The translations under genes were made by a program, and so were the position numbers. From NCBI GenBank assembly GCA_022457155.1, contig JAJGOT010000415.1, positions 627,501 to 691,500 of the forward strand: a DNA stretch of 64,000 nt. The letters are read 5' to 3'. Shown here one piece after another: positions 1 through 9,820 of this stretch (positions are counted from its first letter, which is position 1; the number at the start of each line of letters is the position of its first letter). Below the pieces are notes generated by a model, which saw nothing but the letters and a program-made list of their open reading frames with translations, ran no database searches and was not told where the DNA came from. Origin of the DNA: Cladopsammia gracilis (Eukaryota; Cnidaria; Anthozoa; Scleractinia; Dendrophylliidae).

Positions 1-162
1 AAATTTTCTCCCGTTATTAGCCATCAAAGTTACATCACACGGACGATCGCGTGCCGGTTTCGGCGTTTCTCGTTCTTTCAAGCATCCCATTGACGAGTGG
101 ACAAAGCCAGAAACTGGAGTAAAATTATCTTCTAAATTCGGCACGGCGTCCACGGAATCCAT
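1..162 (-). CDS. Kelch-like (KLHL) gene copy, N-terminal fragment running off the window
   Basis: Reading leftwards from a methionine at 162, 54 codons stay open to the window edge. They match residues 10-63 of the intact KLHL gene at 16854-18713 almost base for base, with one visible change (Arg to Pro before the Cys-Asp-Val that opens the BTB fold). The first methionine of the intact copy is altered here to ATA, and a short change follows it, so translation would have to begin at the second methionine (position 162). The fragment covers the N-terminal leader and the first BTB strand. The rest would lie left of the window, so I cannot tell whether this is a working tandem paralogue or a pseudogene. 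KLHL proteins normally recruit substrates to Cullin-3 ubiquitin ligases through BTB and Kelch domains. Confidence 0.75.
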   Translation of the reverse strand, partial: MDSVDAVPNLEDNFTPVSGFVHSSMGCLKERETPKPARDRPCDVTLMANNGRKF

Positions 163-366
163 GCTGTTATTTTAAAACGAGCTGTTTGCTATGAAAATGT
201 TTTGTTCCTCTTACCTTTAAGATTTTATAATTGTCTCCTTATATTAGTCTTTGGACTGATCGGCCAACGATTGGTTCCTTGACCCCCACATGACTGATCT
301 GCCAACGTCAAAAACAAAACTCAGAGCTCGACGATTTCCGCGCGCGCCTTCTCGCGAACTGGATTT
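1..366. repeat. Segmental duplication of the KLHL 5' region (partner 18527-18882)
   Basis: The coding start and about 200 bp of upstream sequence are repeated at 18527-18882 in the same orientation with only scattered substitutions and small indels. Similarity stops abruptly after the shared GCGAACTGGATTTT near 366 and 18882. The promoter-proximal region was therefore copied together with the coding sequence, which favours DNA-level duplication over retroposition. Confidence 0.85.
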
Positions 367-925
367 TACATAACATAACATTTTATTGGCATTCCCATAT
401 AACATTACTGGCATTGCAATAACAATGATGAATATAATAGTTAATAATTACTGATCCTCATCAAATCCTATTGTTCTCTCTCTGCATTATATCAACGATT
501 GCAGCGTGATTAGGAGTTTTGATTCCAAGTGTCTGAGGAAAACGGGGGCGGTCCTTTTTGTTAGCAAGGGAAATTATCAGGGGTAATACTAAACGTGCTA
601 AAACAGACTAACTGCAACATTTTTTATATTGCAGTGTGCACGCTGCAATATTTTTAATATTGCAGCGTGCACACTGCAATGTTAAAAAATTGCAGTTAGC
701 CCGTTTTTACCAGGTTTAAGTATCCCGCCCTGATGATTTCGTTATTAAAAGACCGTTTGGGTCTTACCGTTATTATTTTTGCCGCTAACATTTGTTTAAA
801 TTGGAATCCCACTATGTAATGTACAACTGAAGATAAAACTTTCTAAAATAAACAGTACACAAGAAAACTATTCCAGGAGATATGTGAACACAAAGATATT
901 CAATTTATTATAAATCGTAACTTGT
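367..925. other. Intergenic sequence with one palindrome
   Basis: Apart from the palindrome at 601-706 I see no coding, RNA or repeat signature in this AT-rich stretch. Confidence 0.5.
601..706. repeat. Palindromic miniature element
   Basis: Two arms of about 50 bp face each other around an AT-rich centre near 652. Each arm carries the word CTAACTGCAA at its outer end and ATTGCAGTGTGCACGCTGCA-like sequence inside (for example 628-647). The whole could fold into a single hairpin and looks like a small MITE. No target duplication was identified. Confidence 0.7.
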
Positions 926-1640
926 TTACACCTCATACAAGGACTGATTACAAACTTCACTTGTTTCTGGCTCAATGGATTTTTCCTTTAACCCCTTTTC
1001 TTCTTTTTGCTCACTGCACTTATGTTCATCATCTTCCTCAATACATTTTTCTTCATTTACTTCGACATTAATTCCAACATGTTTTGAAGTCGTTCCCTGC
1101 AAGATTTCACTTGCTTTCCTCTTAAGTGTCGATGACGTACATTTATACGCCCTTTTCCCACCTTGGTACACGTTCACCGCCATCATACAATCGCTTAGCA
1201 CAACTTCGCCGAAGGGAATGATTAGTATAGTGTCCATCGAACCCCCCTTTTTTCATAATTTTCTTTACCACATTCCCCAAAGTTTCTCTCCCCCGTTCCT
1301 TTTTTGTAATAGCAGATGTCCCCTTTTGGCTTATGTAAAGCTCGCAAATAAAACACGTTATCGCTGACTTCCATTGGGACATGAGACATATATTTCTTAT
1401 GCAGTTCAACCGGGCAACGATCTACATTAGTCAAATTCTTATATGCCCGAACAACTTTCCTTTTGATACGCAAATGGCCCAATCCCCCATTATTAGTCTT
1501 ACTTATATCCTCGGTGTACTGCAAAAATTCACTCCCCGATGCGAACTCTGATAAAAATCGCTGATTCGTCTTCCGATCAATCCTCCATGCTTCCAACAAG
1601 TGAGCTAGGTACTGAATAAAATGACTGAGTACTCTGGGTT
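926..1640 (-). pseudogene. Crypton-type tyrosine recombinase (DUF3504) remnant
   Basis: Three overlapping minus-strand frames (about 1222-1599, 1143-1409 and 926-1237) together resemble the DUF3504/Crypton recombinase domain also found in ZMYM-type proteins. The first frame has the Asp-Arg-Cys-Pro...Tyr-Met-Ser region. The second has the hallmark Tyr-Thr-Asn-His-Ser-Leu-Arg-Arg, which holds the catalytic His-x-x-Arg. The third resumes at Ala-Tyr-Lys...Ala-Ser-Glu-Ile-Leu-Gln, typical of the domain end. A frameshift lies near 1270. A second break near 1150-1200 coincides with loss of about 25-30 residues that should hold the second Arg/His region and the catalytic tyrosine. The element is therefore dead. 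Host-domesticated relatives exist in animals, but the frameshifts argue against function here. Confidence 0.7.
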
Positions 1641-1715
1641 ATAAAGTATGCAAATTTTTGTGAACATTCTCGTCAACAACAAATAAATTCAATACTAATG
1701 TTCACACATGATCGT

Positions 1716-2098
1716 AGTTACATAATCCTCACAACAACTGAGGAATTGAGGGTTATGTAATCGCCACCGCACTGTATAGTGTACGTAGTCACAAGAAGTG
1801 CTAATTTCATTGTTATAGCTGTATTCAAAATCAATGTGACAGCCAAAGGGGCGGCTAAAATCGAGGATATAATGTATAGGGAGAACAATACGATTTTGTG
1901 AGGATAAATTGTCATTAGCTAAATAATCTTCACAACAACTGAGGATTTGGGGGTTACGTAATGCCACCACACTGAATACGTAGCAACAATAAGTGCTAAT
2001 TTCATTGTTATAACTGTATTCAAAATGAAAACAACAGCCAAAGGGGTGGCTGAAATCGAAGATACAATGCAGAAAGAAAACAATGGGTTTTGATGAGA
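1716..2098. repeat. Direct tandem duplication, two units of about 190 bp
   Basis: The segment 1716-1905 is repeated at 1923-2098. Both start with TCACAACAACTGAGGA-like sequence and share AAGTGCTAATTTCATTGTTA and ACAGCCAAAGGGG. Divergence of roughly 15% suggests an old duplication. No coding potential was recognised. Confidence 0.75.
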
Positions 2099-2102
2099 AA
2101 CA

Positions 2103-2236
2103 GTAATTATAATAGATAATTACTTCGGCTCACAGCATTATTAGGTATATTGCAGGCAGCTTCGGGCTGCGCCCTCAGCTGCCTGCAATATACCTAATAA
2201 TGCTGCGAGCCTCAGTAATTATCTATTAACTAATTA
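2103..2236. repeat. Palindromic element with 58-bp arms
   Basis: The left arm (2103-2160) and right arm (2178-2236) are near-perfect reverse complements, including GCATTATTAGGTATATTGCA at 2134-2153. About 18 bp of GC-rich loop lies between them. It abuts the 3' end of the LINE fragment that follows. Confidence 0.85.
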
Positions 2237-4320
2237 CGGGTTAGCAAATCATCACGCCTCAAGGACGCTTCATATATAAAATGGCTCATTTTTTTACACA
2301 TGATCACGGGATCTATGCTATTGAAGAAAAATACAATAAGGTCTTCGTCTACTAAATTCTTAAAACTTGCACAATATTTTCTAATATCGTAAAATAAGTT
2401 GTTCCTTAAATCAACATATGAGACGCAGTCGAAGAGGAAATGACACTCTTCTACATTTTTTGAATGGCAGCATTCGCAGCTCCTTTAATAGTTCTCTTGG
2501 TGTTGAAGATAATCTTCCTACTTCATTTCGTGCCGCCACATTTGGTGCCCGTTTGTTAAGTCCAAGACAATATTTGAAAAATTGTGAATGAAGTCGTTCA
2601 ACTGGATCTTTTTCCCATTCTGAAGATTCATATTATCATAGGCTCCCCAGACTTCTGAATTATAAAGTTAGATAGGTGAAAAAAGGCTATCGAATAATTT
2701 GTTACAAATCTTGAGCGGGAAACTTACAATAGTCTAGAAAACGCTTCGTCGCAAATATAGAAAGTCTTGTTTTTACAATAGATTTTTGTTTAGAAATTGT
2801 GAAGGTACCGTTGCTAGATATCGTAGATCCTAGATACGTATAACTAGGGACATTGTCTATTTGTGAGTCGTCTAAGAAGAAAGAATGTTTTTCTAAAATG
2901 GACTTTCTACATTGTTTCTGAAAGATCATTACTTTGGTTTTTTGAGTGTTTACAGACATCAAGGAATCTTTGCAAAATTGTTGTAGGGAGTTGATACTCC
3001 TTTGCAGACCAACGGCACTAGTAGAAATTAGTACTAAGTCATCTGCATATAAAAGCAAATTTAGCCGTGAGCCGTTAGGCAAGATAATGTGGTCTAAACC
3101 CTGGGTATTTTCTAATCTCGAAGGAATATCGTTTAAATAGAGGTTGAATGAGAGGGGTGATAAGATACAACCTTGGCGCACTCCTCTCGGTTATAATTAA
3201 AATATTCAGACCTCATAGTATCAGCTTTGACACAGCATTGCGACTTGAAAGACCTTATTCTCCTTTATTTTCGCGGGTCCTTAAATTCGCGATTTTAAAA
3301 ACTTTGCGAACTTAAAGACCCGCGAAAAATAACGACCGCGAACTTTGATGTCGCGAAATTTAATGGACATAGAAAAATCATGTAACCCTGTTTCAAGGGT
3401 CCTAAACAATTTTTAACACAAGGTGTTACAAGGAGCTGTCATCTATAACTTTAGATTTTAATCAGTGTCAAGATTCGCCCTCAAGGTCTTCTTCGGCATC
3501 CGAGTCATCATTTTCGCACAGTTCCTCCAATACATCCTTTGTACAGTCGTCAAATTGACCATCCTGTCCTGGCTCCTTGTAGTGTGTTGTTACGAGTGTC
3601 TTGATTAACGTAATTTTTTTAAAAAATAAAAAATAAAGACATTGAATCGTCAATTTCGCGAAATTTAATTCCCCGCAAACACAATTTTTGTCCCCGATCG
3701 CGAAATGTGCCGAGAAAATTTTCGCGAAATTCAAGTCCCGCGAAAATAAAGGAGAATAAGGTACATGTTAGCAATAAGGTTGAAAAGTTGTCCACCCATA
3801 CCATAATCGAGTAAACGCTTTAGTAAGCCAGGATGCCATGCAAATGGAATCAAAAGCTTTCTTAAAATCCACAAAACAACAAAATAATTTTCCTCGAGGT
3901 GTATTAGTTACATATTTGTCAATTAGTGTACGTAAAGCGAAAATATAATCAGTTGTTCTATTACCAGGGAGAAAACCGATTTGAGAATTATGTAAAAGAT
4001 TGTTATCTTTTAAAAATAAGTGAAGCCTTGAATTAAGAATAATGCAAAACAGTTTACCTAAACACTTGAACTTGTCACACAAATCCCTCTATAGTTAGAG
4101 GGATTAGATCTATCGCCAGATTTATAAATAGCGTTAATCACTGCCTTTGTCCAAATATCCGGATATATTCCTGACTTTATAATAAGGTTAAATAACTTAA
4201 ATAATATTGGAATTAGTTTCTCTCCACCACATTTTAACATCTCATTTCGAATTCTATCAACCCCTGGTGTTTTCTTATTCTTAAGTTTTTTGATTACGGC
4301 CTTAAGCCTTCGGATGTTAC
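2237..4320 (-). mobile_element. Non-LTR retrotransposon (LINE) reverse transcriptase, broken and 5'-truncated
   Basis: Reading from right to left, 4320-4058 gives the start of a reverse transcriptase (Lys-Lys-Thr-Pro-Gly-Val-Asp, then Asn-Tyr-Arg-Gly-Ile). Next, 4082-3768 gives the Phe-Val-Asp-Phe-Lys-Lys-Ala-Phe-Asp catalytic block. Then 3181-2702 gives Arg-Gln-Gly-Cys...Leu-Ser-Pro and the Tyr-Ala-Asp-Asp active site. Near 2475-2400 a frameshifted Cys-x2-Cys...His-Phe-Leu-Phe-x-Cys zinc motif marks the C-terminus. The frame is broken near 4070, by a 2-bp shift near 3188, and by a 0.5-kb insertion at 3253-3761. The same type of C-terminus occurs in the LINE at 63232-63915. The 5' end stops abruptly at about 4320 against an unrelated exon-like sequence. 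The element is dead. Confidence 0.88.
3253..3761. mobile_element. Inverted-repeat element inserted in the LINE reverse transcriptase
   Basis: About 25-bp terminal inverted repeats (CCTTATTCTCCTTTATTTTC at 3253-3272 and its complement ending at 3761) bound a 509-bp insert. It splits the LINE reading frame between the Phe-Asp block and the Arg-Gly-Val-Arg-Gln block. The interior is rich in CGCGAAATTTAA-type words and has no transposase. A clear target duplication was not found. Confidence 0.82.
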
Positions 4321-4626
4321 AGCAAATCAAAACACGCACGAGCGTTTAAACAATCGCTTGAAGACAAAGGAATCGTAAGATCTTCCAATGCTGAATCTAC
4401 TGCTGAAAATTTCGTTAATTTAAGCACGTCACAGATTTCGGCATTATCAAGTAACGATGTTGAAAAGCAAGTCAGGATTGAAGACCTTTGTGGAAGGAAG
4501 ACAAAGGTTCGCTTCGAAATCGACAGCATCTGTCCTAAACAGCCGAATAAGAGTGATTTATCAGAAACTCAGAGTGCGGTGAAAAATGCTGAGAGGGAAC
4601 TGCAGAAAGAGAATTGTAAGCCTGAG
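4321..4626 (+). CDS. Unrecognised gene, internal exon cut at its 5' side by a LINE
   Basis: A plus-strand frame stays open from the LINE boundary (about 4321) to a good splice donor (CCTGAG then GTGAGA) at 4626/4627. The 102 residues are charged and polar, with Ser-Lys-Ser-Lys-His-Ala-Arg near the start, Lys-Val-Arg-Phe-Glu-Ile-Asp in the middle and a Glu/Lys-rich end. I recognise no family. The exon ends in phase 0, and the next candidate exon at 5397 starts in phase 0 after a strong acceptor and runs to a stop, which supports a real two-exon 3' gene end. The upstream part is missing because antisense LINE sequence begins exactly at the 5' edge. It may be a dead gene fragment captured next to the LINE, or a gene with upstream exons outside what I can see. 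Confidence 0.45.
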
Positions 4627-4867
4627 GTGAGATTATTCGTTACGTTTTAATCCAACTGAGATCGGCTTCGAAACAACATTTACAGTCAAATTTGCAACTT
4701 TCCGCGCAGTTGTTCAAAAGGGGCAAAGCGCTACCCACAAGATAAATCTTTACCGTTGGATAACACAATTGTCAATGTTTATAAATTGAATTTTCTGCTC
4801 TAAGTAACCCGAGTAAACGTTGTTGGCTTTACACCAGTTTTTTCGTGCTTAGGTATAGAATCAGCTG

Positions 4868-5275
4868 GGTGTTTTCCTACTTTTAGCACCGATTGCATGT
4901 TTTCCCGCGCTTAGCCCCGATAGCGTATTTCCCGCACTTAGCGCCGATAGCATATTTTCCCTCACTTAGCGCCGATAGCATATTTCCCGCGCTTAGCACC
5001 GATAGCATATTTTCCCGCACTTTGCGCCGATAGCATATATAATATTTCCCGCGCTTAGCCCCGATAGCATATTTCCCTCGCTTTCCACCGATAGCATATT
5101 TCCCGCGCTTAGCACCGATAGCATATTTTCCCGCGCTTAGCGCCGATAGCATATTTCCCGCGCTTTGCGCCGATAGCCTATTTTCTCGAACTTAGCGCCG
5201 ATAGCATCTATAATATTTCCTGCGCTTTGCGCCGATAGCACCGAACAGGCGTATTTTTCCCGCGCTTAGAACCGC
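4868..5275. repeat. Minisatellite, about 27-bp unit, roughly 14 copies
   Basis: The unit TTTCCCGCGCTTAGCACCGA followed by TAGCATA is repeated with small variants. Some copies carry TTAGCGCC or TTTGCGCC, and some have extra ATATAATA. The start (about 4840-4890) contains GTTTTCC...GCACCGATTGCATG, similar to sequence at 34645-34710, so the array may have grown from part of a dispersed element. The open frame through it is a by-product of the repeat. Confidence 0.85.
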
Positions 5276-5396
5276 TAGTAACATGGTCGATTTCTGACTG
5301 ATTTGTTGCGTTATCTGTGCTTGTTGTGATTTACTGGACTTGAGTGAATTAAGTCCAGGTATTTCACTGATATTTTTCTTTTTTCATGTTTTTCAG

Positions 5397-5511
5397 GAAT
5401 GCACTTCAGAATGCGGAAACATTTCCACTCTCACTGTAAAAGGGCAAAAGAATGCCCCCGTGATTATAAATGTGAAAAAAGGCGAGGCTAAAAACCAGTG
5501 TCCGCAGCAAT
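5397..5511 (+). CDS. Unrecognised gene, terminal exon with stop codon
   Basis: A pyrimidine-rich tract and CAG acceptor (5394-5396) precede a 115-nt segment that reads in phase with the exon ending at 4626. It begins Glu-Cys-Thr-Ser-Glu-Cys-Gly, passes through Leu-Thr-Val-Lys-Gly-Gln-Lys-Asn-Ala-Pro-Val-Ile-Ile-Asn-Val-Lys-Lys and ends at TAG. The two cysteines and the short beta-prone tail are its only visible features. No function is assigned. The 770-bp intron before it contains the 27-bp tandem array at 4868-5275. Confidence 0.45.
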
Positions 5512-7326
5512 AGGAATGCAAGAAAAAACTATACAGACTATATTAAGTGCCGTGTCCTTCACATTATAAACAAAAAATAACAATAATATTAGTTCTGGTT
5601 GTTCTGGCATCGCATGAGAAACTGGTACTTTTCTTAATTTTTGAAGCAAGGAAAGATTGGATGTTAGTGAAGCGAGATCATCCAGCGGTTGTGTCCAATC
5701 TGTCCTCGTTCCAAAGTCAAGGAGTGACAACTAGGTACGAGTTAGTTGATTACAATGAATGAAAAGTGGCAACGGCAAAAATAGTAAGGACTGCCCTCAA
5801 ATAAACGCCGCATCCTTTAACAACAATGCGGCGCTCACCGCATTTACTCAAAAAAGCGCCATACCGCTCACCGCTTACAGAGCTAATCGACTTTCCAACA
5901 ACCGCCGTTCTTGAATTCAAATGCTTCAAAAAAAAAGTGTTGCGTTCTTGTTGTGGGGTGTGGCGCGTTTCCAAGTAAATACGGTATTCGAAACACTCGA
6001 GTTCAATTGTTGCATTGTGTTACCTTAGCTCGCCAGTATTGTTGTATTGCGTTACCTTAAGGCAGCCTTACTTTAAACCAACAGCCGAAATTTATTCCCA
6101 TGAAGAATCGAGGCTTCATGATACGGACGCCTATTACGGATAATCACTTGTACTGAACCCTTTCTTAAACCACTCAACACAGCTAACTTTAACTATTGTG
6201 TTTAAAAATTACATTACAATAAATCGATTTATATTTTAAGTGTTTACAAATGTTGTTTGCCGGTTTAAAAACTTTCAAAATTACATTCAAGGTTTGGCAA
6301 GTGGAGAAAATTATAGTTCGAATACAGAAATATACACGATAAAAGGTGTGAAAAGTTACATTTTATACAAAAAAAAGTTAATTATAAAAAAGATGAAGGG
6401 GCAGAAAAAATGCTAATAGGAGCAGACAAGGGTAACACTGACTCTGGGAACGAGATTGACAGACGCCATTTTGTCAAACCGGATGTCAGAGTGGTGTACG
6501 CCTGCACAGTTGAACCAATTGCAAGAATACTGATATCCCTCGTTGTCCATTTTGCTCGGCAAGGGTAACGCAGATTCAGGAAACGAGATTGTTCTAGAAC
6601 GTGTTCTGCCTTTAAACTGCAAAACAGTCTTTCTTTTCCCCGCTGGTTCGCCCGCAAAGGCGCGAAGCGTCTTAAGCGTGGATACTCGCGCGTGAAGCGC
6701 GCGAGCCTCACATGCCCACCCCAGTCCCAGTCCCACTCTCCATATTCACACTTGCAACAGACCTTTCGTTCAAAGACCGTGCGCATTTGTATGACCAACG
6801 CAAACAATACGACTGTTTTGCAGTCTAATGCCCCTTAGGAAACTCAAAAATTCGTCCGCGCAGTTTCAACAAAAAGTGGAGGCTCATCAATAGGGGTAGG
6901 AATAATCAAAGTGCCCTCCGGGCTATCTCCTGTAAGTTTTTCCCCCATCATGCAATGCTGTCATTATGTCCGAATATTGTTTTTGATGTTGCAATTGGAC
7001 TATAGGTTAGAGTGCGTGATTTCTTGACTTCAATTTCTCTTTTGACAATTTTGTTTGTGTGTGATTGGTAATGGTTATGCAGTCCCCTTGTCTTGTGTCT
7101 GGAGCAAGTTTCAGTACTTTCAACTCGTCTGGATTTTTTTTCTCACCTTCAGTTACAAGTCGTTTACAAAACATAACAACAAACAGTTACATATAAAATA
7201 CACTGTCATTATTATGATAATTTCTGTAAATACATATATACTGATTTATAAATATCATGCAAACATTTGAGGAAGATATTTGGACATTAACTAATGTTGA
7301 ATTTAAGATTTCAAAGTAATCTGTAT
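5512..7326. other. Non-coding stretch with degenerate repeats
   Basis: I find no supported gene. Positions 5790-5990 hold a GC-rich segment with repeated GCGGCGCTCACCGC and CGCTCACCGC words. Positions 6430-6590 hold two copies of a GGAACGAGATTG/GGAAACGAGATTGTTC-type sequence about 150 bp apart. Both look like old non-autonomous repeats. Confidence 0.4.
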
Positions 7327-7690
7327 CTAGGATAAATTCTCGGTTCGATACTTTATCGATACGTTATTTTTGAATTCTTGAAGACTTATAGCTTTAGAGT
7401 GGAGTTTACCGGTGTAGATATAGTATCTCATAAACAAGAGAGTATAGTTTAATTTCCTAATAACATTTTTTGCGTGTTGACTGGACATAATTCCAAATAA
7501 AGTTTGTTCAGTCGTGAGGGAGAAGCGAGTATTGTTTGAGTCATTGAATAACATTTCCTAGAAACGACTTCGTGAAGCAGCAATATATAAATGAATGATT
7601 AATAGAGTCTGGTTCACCACAATAAAGACAATCATCATTATCTTTGATTCCAAAATTTATTGAGCCCCCGTTTGGATTTTCACCTGCTTT
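7327..7690 (-). mobile_element. LINE C-terminal fragment
   Basis: From about 7655 the minus strand reads Asp-Asp-Cys-Leu-Tyr-Cys-Gly-Glu-Pro-Asp-Ser-Ile-Asn-His, the zinc-binding motif that follows LINE reverse transcriptases. After a frame change near 7560 it continues with Thr-Leu-Phe-Gly-Ile and Leu-Leu-Phe-Met-Arg-Tyr-Tyr-Ile-Tyr, typical of the extreme C-terminus. It stops near 7333. No reverse transcriptase core remains, so this is a small dead fragment. Confidence 0.7.
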
Positions 7691-7780
7691 ATTATCAAGA
7701 GCCTCATACAAACATTGTATTACTGTTGCCTTCCCGAAACCCGCGCCACTACTTGATAATTGCTTTTCGTCGTTTTTAAC

Positions 7781-7806
7781 GGGGGGGGGGGGGGGGGGGG
7801 GGGGGG
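7781..7806 (+). repeat. Poly-G tract of 26
   Basis: An uninterrupted run of 26 G directly abuts the TTAA of the element that follows. Similar runs of 12-19 occur at 8289-8302, 19023-19040, 30402-30420, 44456-44472, 44538-44549, 52006-52018 and 53229-53246, and a C run at 52457-52471. Confidence 0.95.
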
Positions 7807-8258
7807 TTAAAGGGGCTATGTCGCGAGGATGGCGGGTGAGTACTGGGTACTAACAACTTGAAAAACGTCCAGTGGCTTTTTATCAAGTTGGCGGCCATTA
7901 CTGTCGAATTCGCTGCAATCCGTTCCATCCCGTCGTATTGCGTGGAAGGATTGATCTCAAGTTTACAAATTAGATAGAGTGTTAACTTGGCTAGATTTTT
8001 GTTAAATTATTTCTGTGATTTGTTAGTCGTACCTTCGAAAAATTCGATGTCTTCCAGTAGTGGTGGAAGTTGGGAGTAATTTAAAAGCGAAATCGATCGT
8101 GTGTTTGTTTACCTCGCGTGGTTCGACACGAGTGCAAGCGCAATAAAACTTGCCGCGATCCGGGAGGGAACAATAGAAATTTGACATGTGTGATGTCAAG
8201 TGACGTCACATGACAGGAACTCATTGCGCAGACTCACCTTGCGACATAGCCCCTTTAA
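7807..8258. mobile_element. Non-autonomous TTAA-bounded element (piggyBac-like MITE)
   Basis: Terminal inverted repeats TTAAAGGGGCTATGTCGC (7807-7824) and its complement (8241-8258) enclose 452 bp with no transposase. TTAA at both extremities is the target signature of piggyBac-type transposition. The interior has GTGACGTCACATGAC near 8201. Confidence 0.85.
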
Positions 8259-8364
8259 GGGACAGACCATAATTTTTTTTGCTGGGGAGGGGGGGGGGGG
8301 GGAATTTCACTGTATTGTGTTTCTTCACTTATATCCTGCTCATCGCTATGTTGAGCAGACGGAA

Positions 8365-8438
8365 CTTATCACTAACTGATCACGTTCCTTATTTTCAGGA
8401 TCTTATCACTAACTGATCACGTTCCTTATTTTCAGGAT
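8365..8438. repeat. Perfect 37-bp tandem duplication
   Basis: Positions 8365-8401 are repeated exactly at 8402-8438. Identical copies imply a recent event or an assembly artefact. Confidence 0.9.
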
Positions 8439-8734
8439 CTCCCATAGCTTTTTCCAAGAGTTCTCCTTTCTTTTCTTTCGAAGTTTCATTCCTCCTGTCA
8501 AGTAAAATCTTTACAACTTTGTTCTCTGTTCTCATTATTGAGATTATCATCAATCTTATCATCAAAATCTGTTTCAGGTGGAAATCTAGTTCTTGTAAAC
8601 TTACTCAGTATTCATCCCCTTATCTTAACTTTTGTTTGAGTGTCACTGTTAACAAACAGTTATACCAAGGCAAGAACAGAAATGAGCTAAACATAGTTGC
8701 TAGAGCTGTCGTGGTCGTCTTTGGCATTTTCATT

Positions 8735-9060
8735 CTTGGATCTTAGACATTTGTACATCGCAATGTTTAATACGAAGAAACACTCTTTCACAAGCCTTGC
8801 ACGTCGCAGACTTAGACACTGCATCACGAACTAAGAAATTTACTGATCCTAGCATTTTCATAGCGATAACATAAACTTATTTATCTTGCAACACGACTCT
8901 GAGCCAAAAAACCCATTATATATGCCTAATGGTAATCTAACGGGACAAATATCTCGTAGGTCTACTCGGGAAAGCTATTCTAAAGGCTACTTAATACATT
9001 TTGCGACAAGTGGGAGTCGTGTTTGGCCTGTCTCTTTTTATACTTCTTTGTGAATTTTTT
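8735..9060. repeat. Degenerate dispersed repeat, related to 11040-11610 and 14340-14640
   Basis: Words such as TTTTCATTCTTGGATCTT, GAAACACT-TTC-CACAAG-CTTGCACG-CGCAG and TTGCAACACGA-TCTGAGCC occur in the same order here and at 14475-14625. Weaker matches occur at 11130-11610. They appear to be old copies of one repeat flanking and filling the foldback structure. No coding sequence was seen. Confidence 0.55.
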
Positions 9061-9429
9061 TTACAGAGACTATACCGTAAAATGTTGCTTATAAGCCCTG
9101 GGCTTATGTAACTTCGTTAGGATTTTTTGGCTGACAAGCAAAAAATATTGTTATAAAGAAGCGTTCTTTCGGTTAATTTCATTTTGGCGTAAACGTTTGT
9201 AAAGAATTTCTGTTAAGGAATTAAGAAAGGAATAACGAATTAACGGGTATAACTGGAGTAATGTTTTTTTAATGCCTATAACCGGATGGACTTTTTTTTA
9301 TTTACTCCATTATTATGGAATTATTCCATTATTATTGAACGCATGGAGCACAACATTACTTTACGAGAATTACACGCCTGTACAAAAGATACGTAGTGTA
9401 GTCTATGGCAAGCCGTTTGTAGCAAAATT

Positions 9430-9820
9430 CAATCCTAGATATATATGTTCAATCCTTTAAATAAAGGATTCAATGCAATCTTTAAATTTTATATTTAATG
9501 CAATACCACGAATATTGATTCAATTCAATCCTTAAATTTATATGCAATCCAATACCGCATATATTGATTCAATCCAACAACACGAATATTGATTCAATCC
9601 AATCCTTAAATTTATATGCAATCCGAAAATATATGTCCAATACTGCATATATTGATTGAATCCAATAACACGAATATTGATTCAATCCAATGCTTAAATT
9701 TATATGCAATCCGAAAATATATGTCCAATACCACGAATATTGATTCAATCCAATAACACGAATATTGGTTCAATCCAATCCTTAAATTTATATGCAATCC
9801 GAAAATATATGTTCAATCTT
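9430..9820. repeat. Subterminal tandem array of the left arm
   Basis: Units of 30-60 bp are built from ATTGATTCAATCCAAT, CCTTAAATTTATATGCAATC and CGAAAATATATG. They are mirrored at 13741-14150 in the right arm, with small differences in copy order. Confidence 0.85.

Noticed and set aside
4868..5275. Possible CRISPR-like regularly spaced array
   Set aside because: Units are contiguous with no unique spacers, and the context is a eukaryotic genome.
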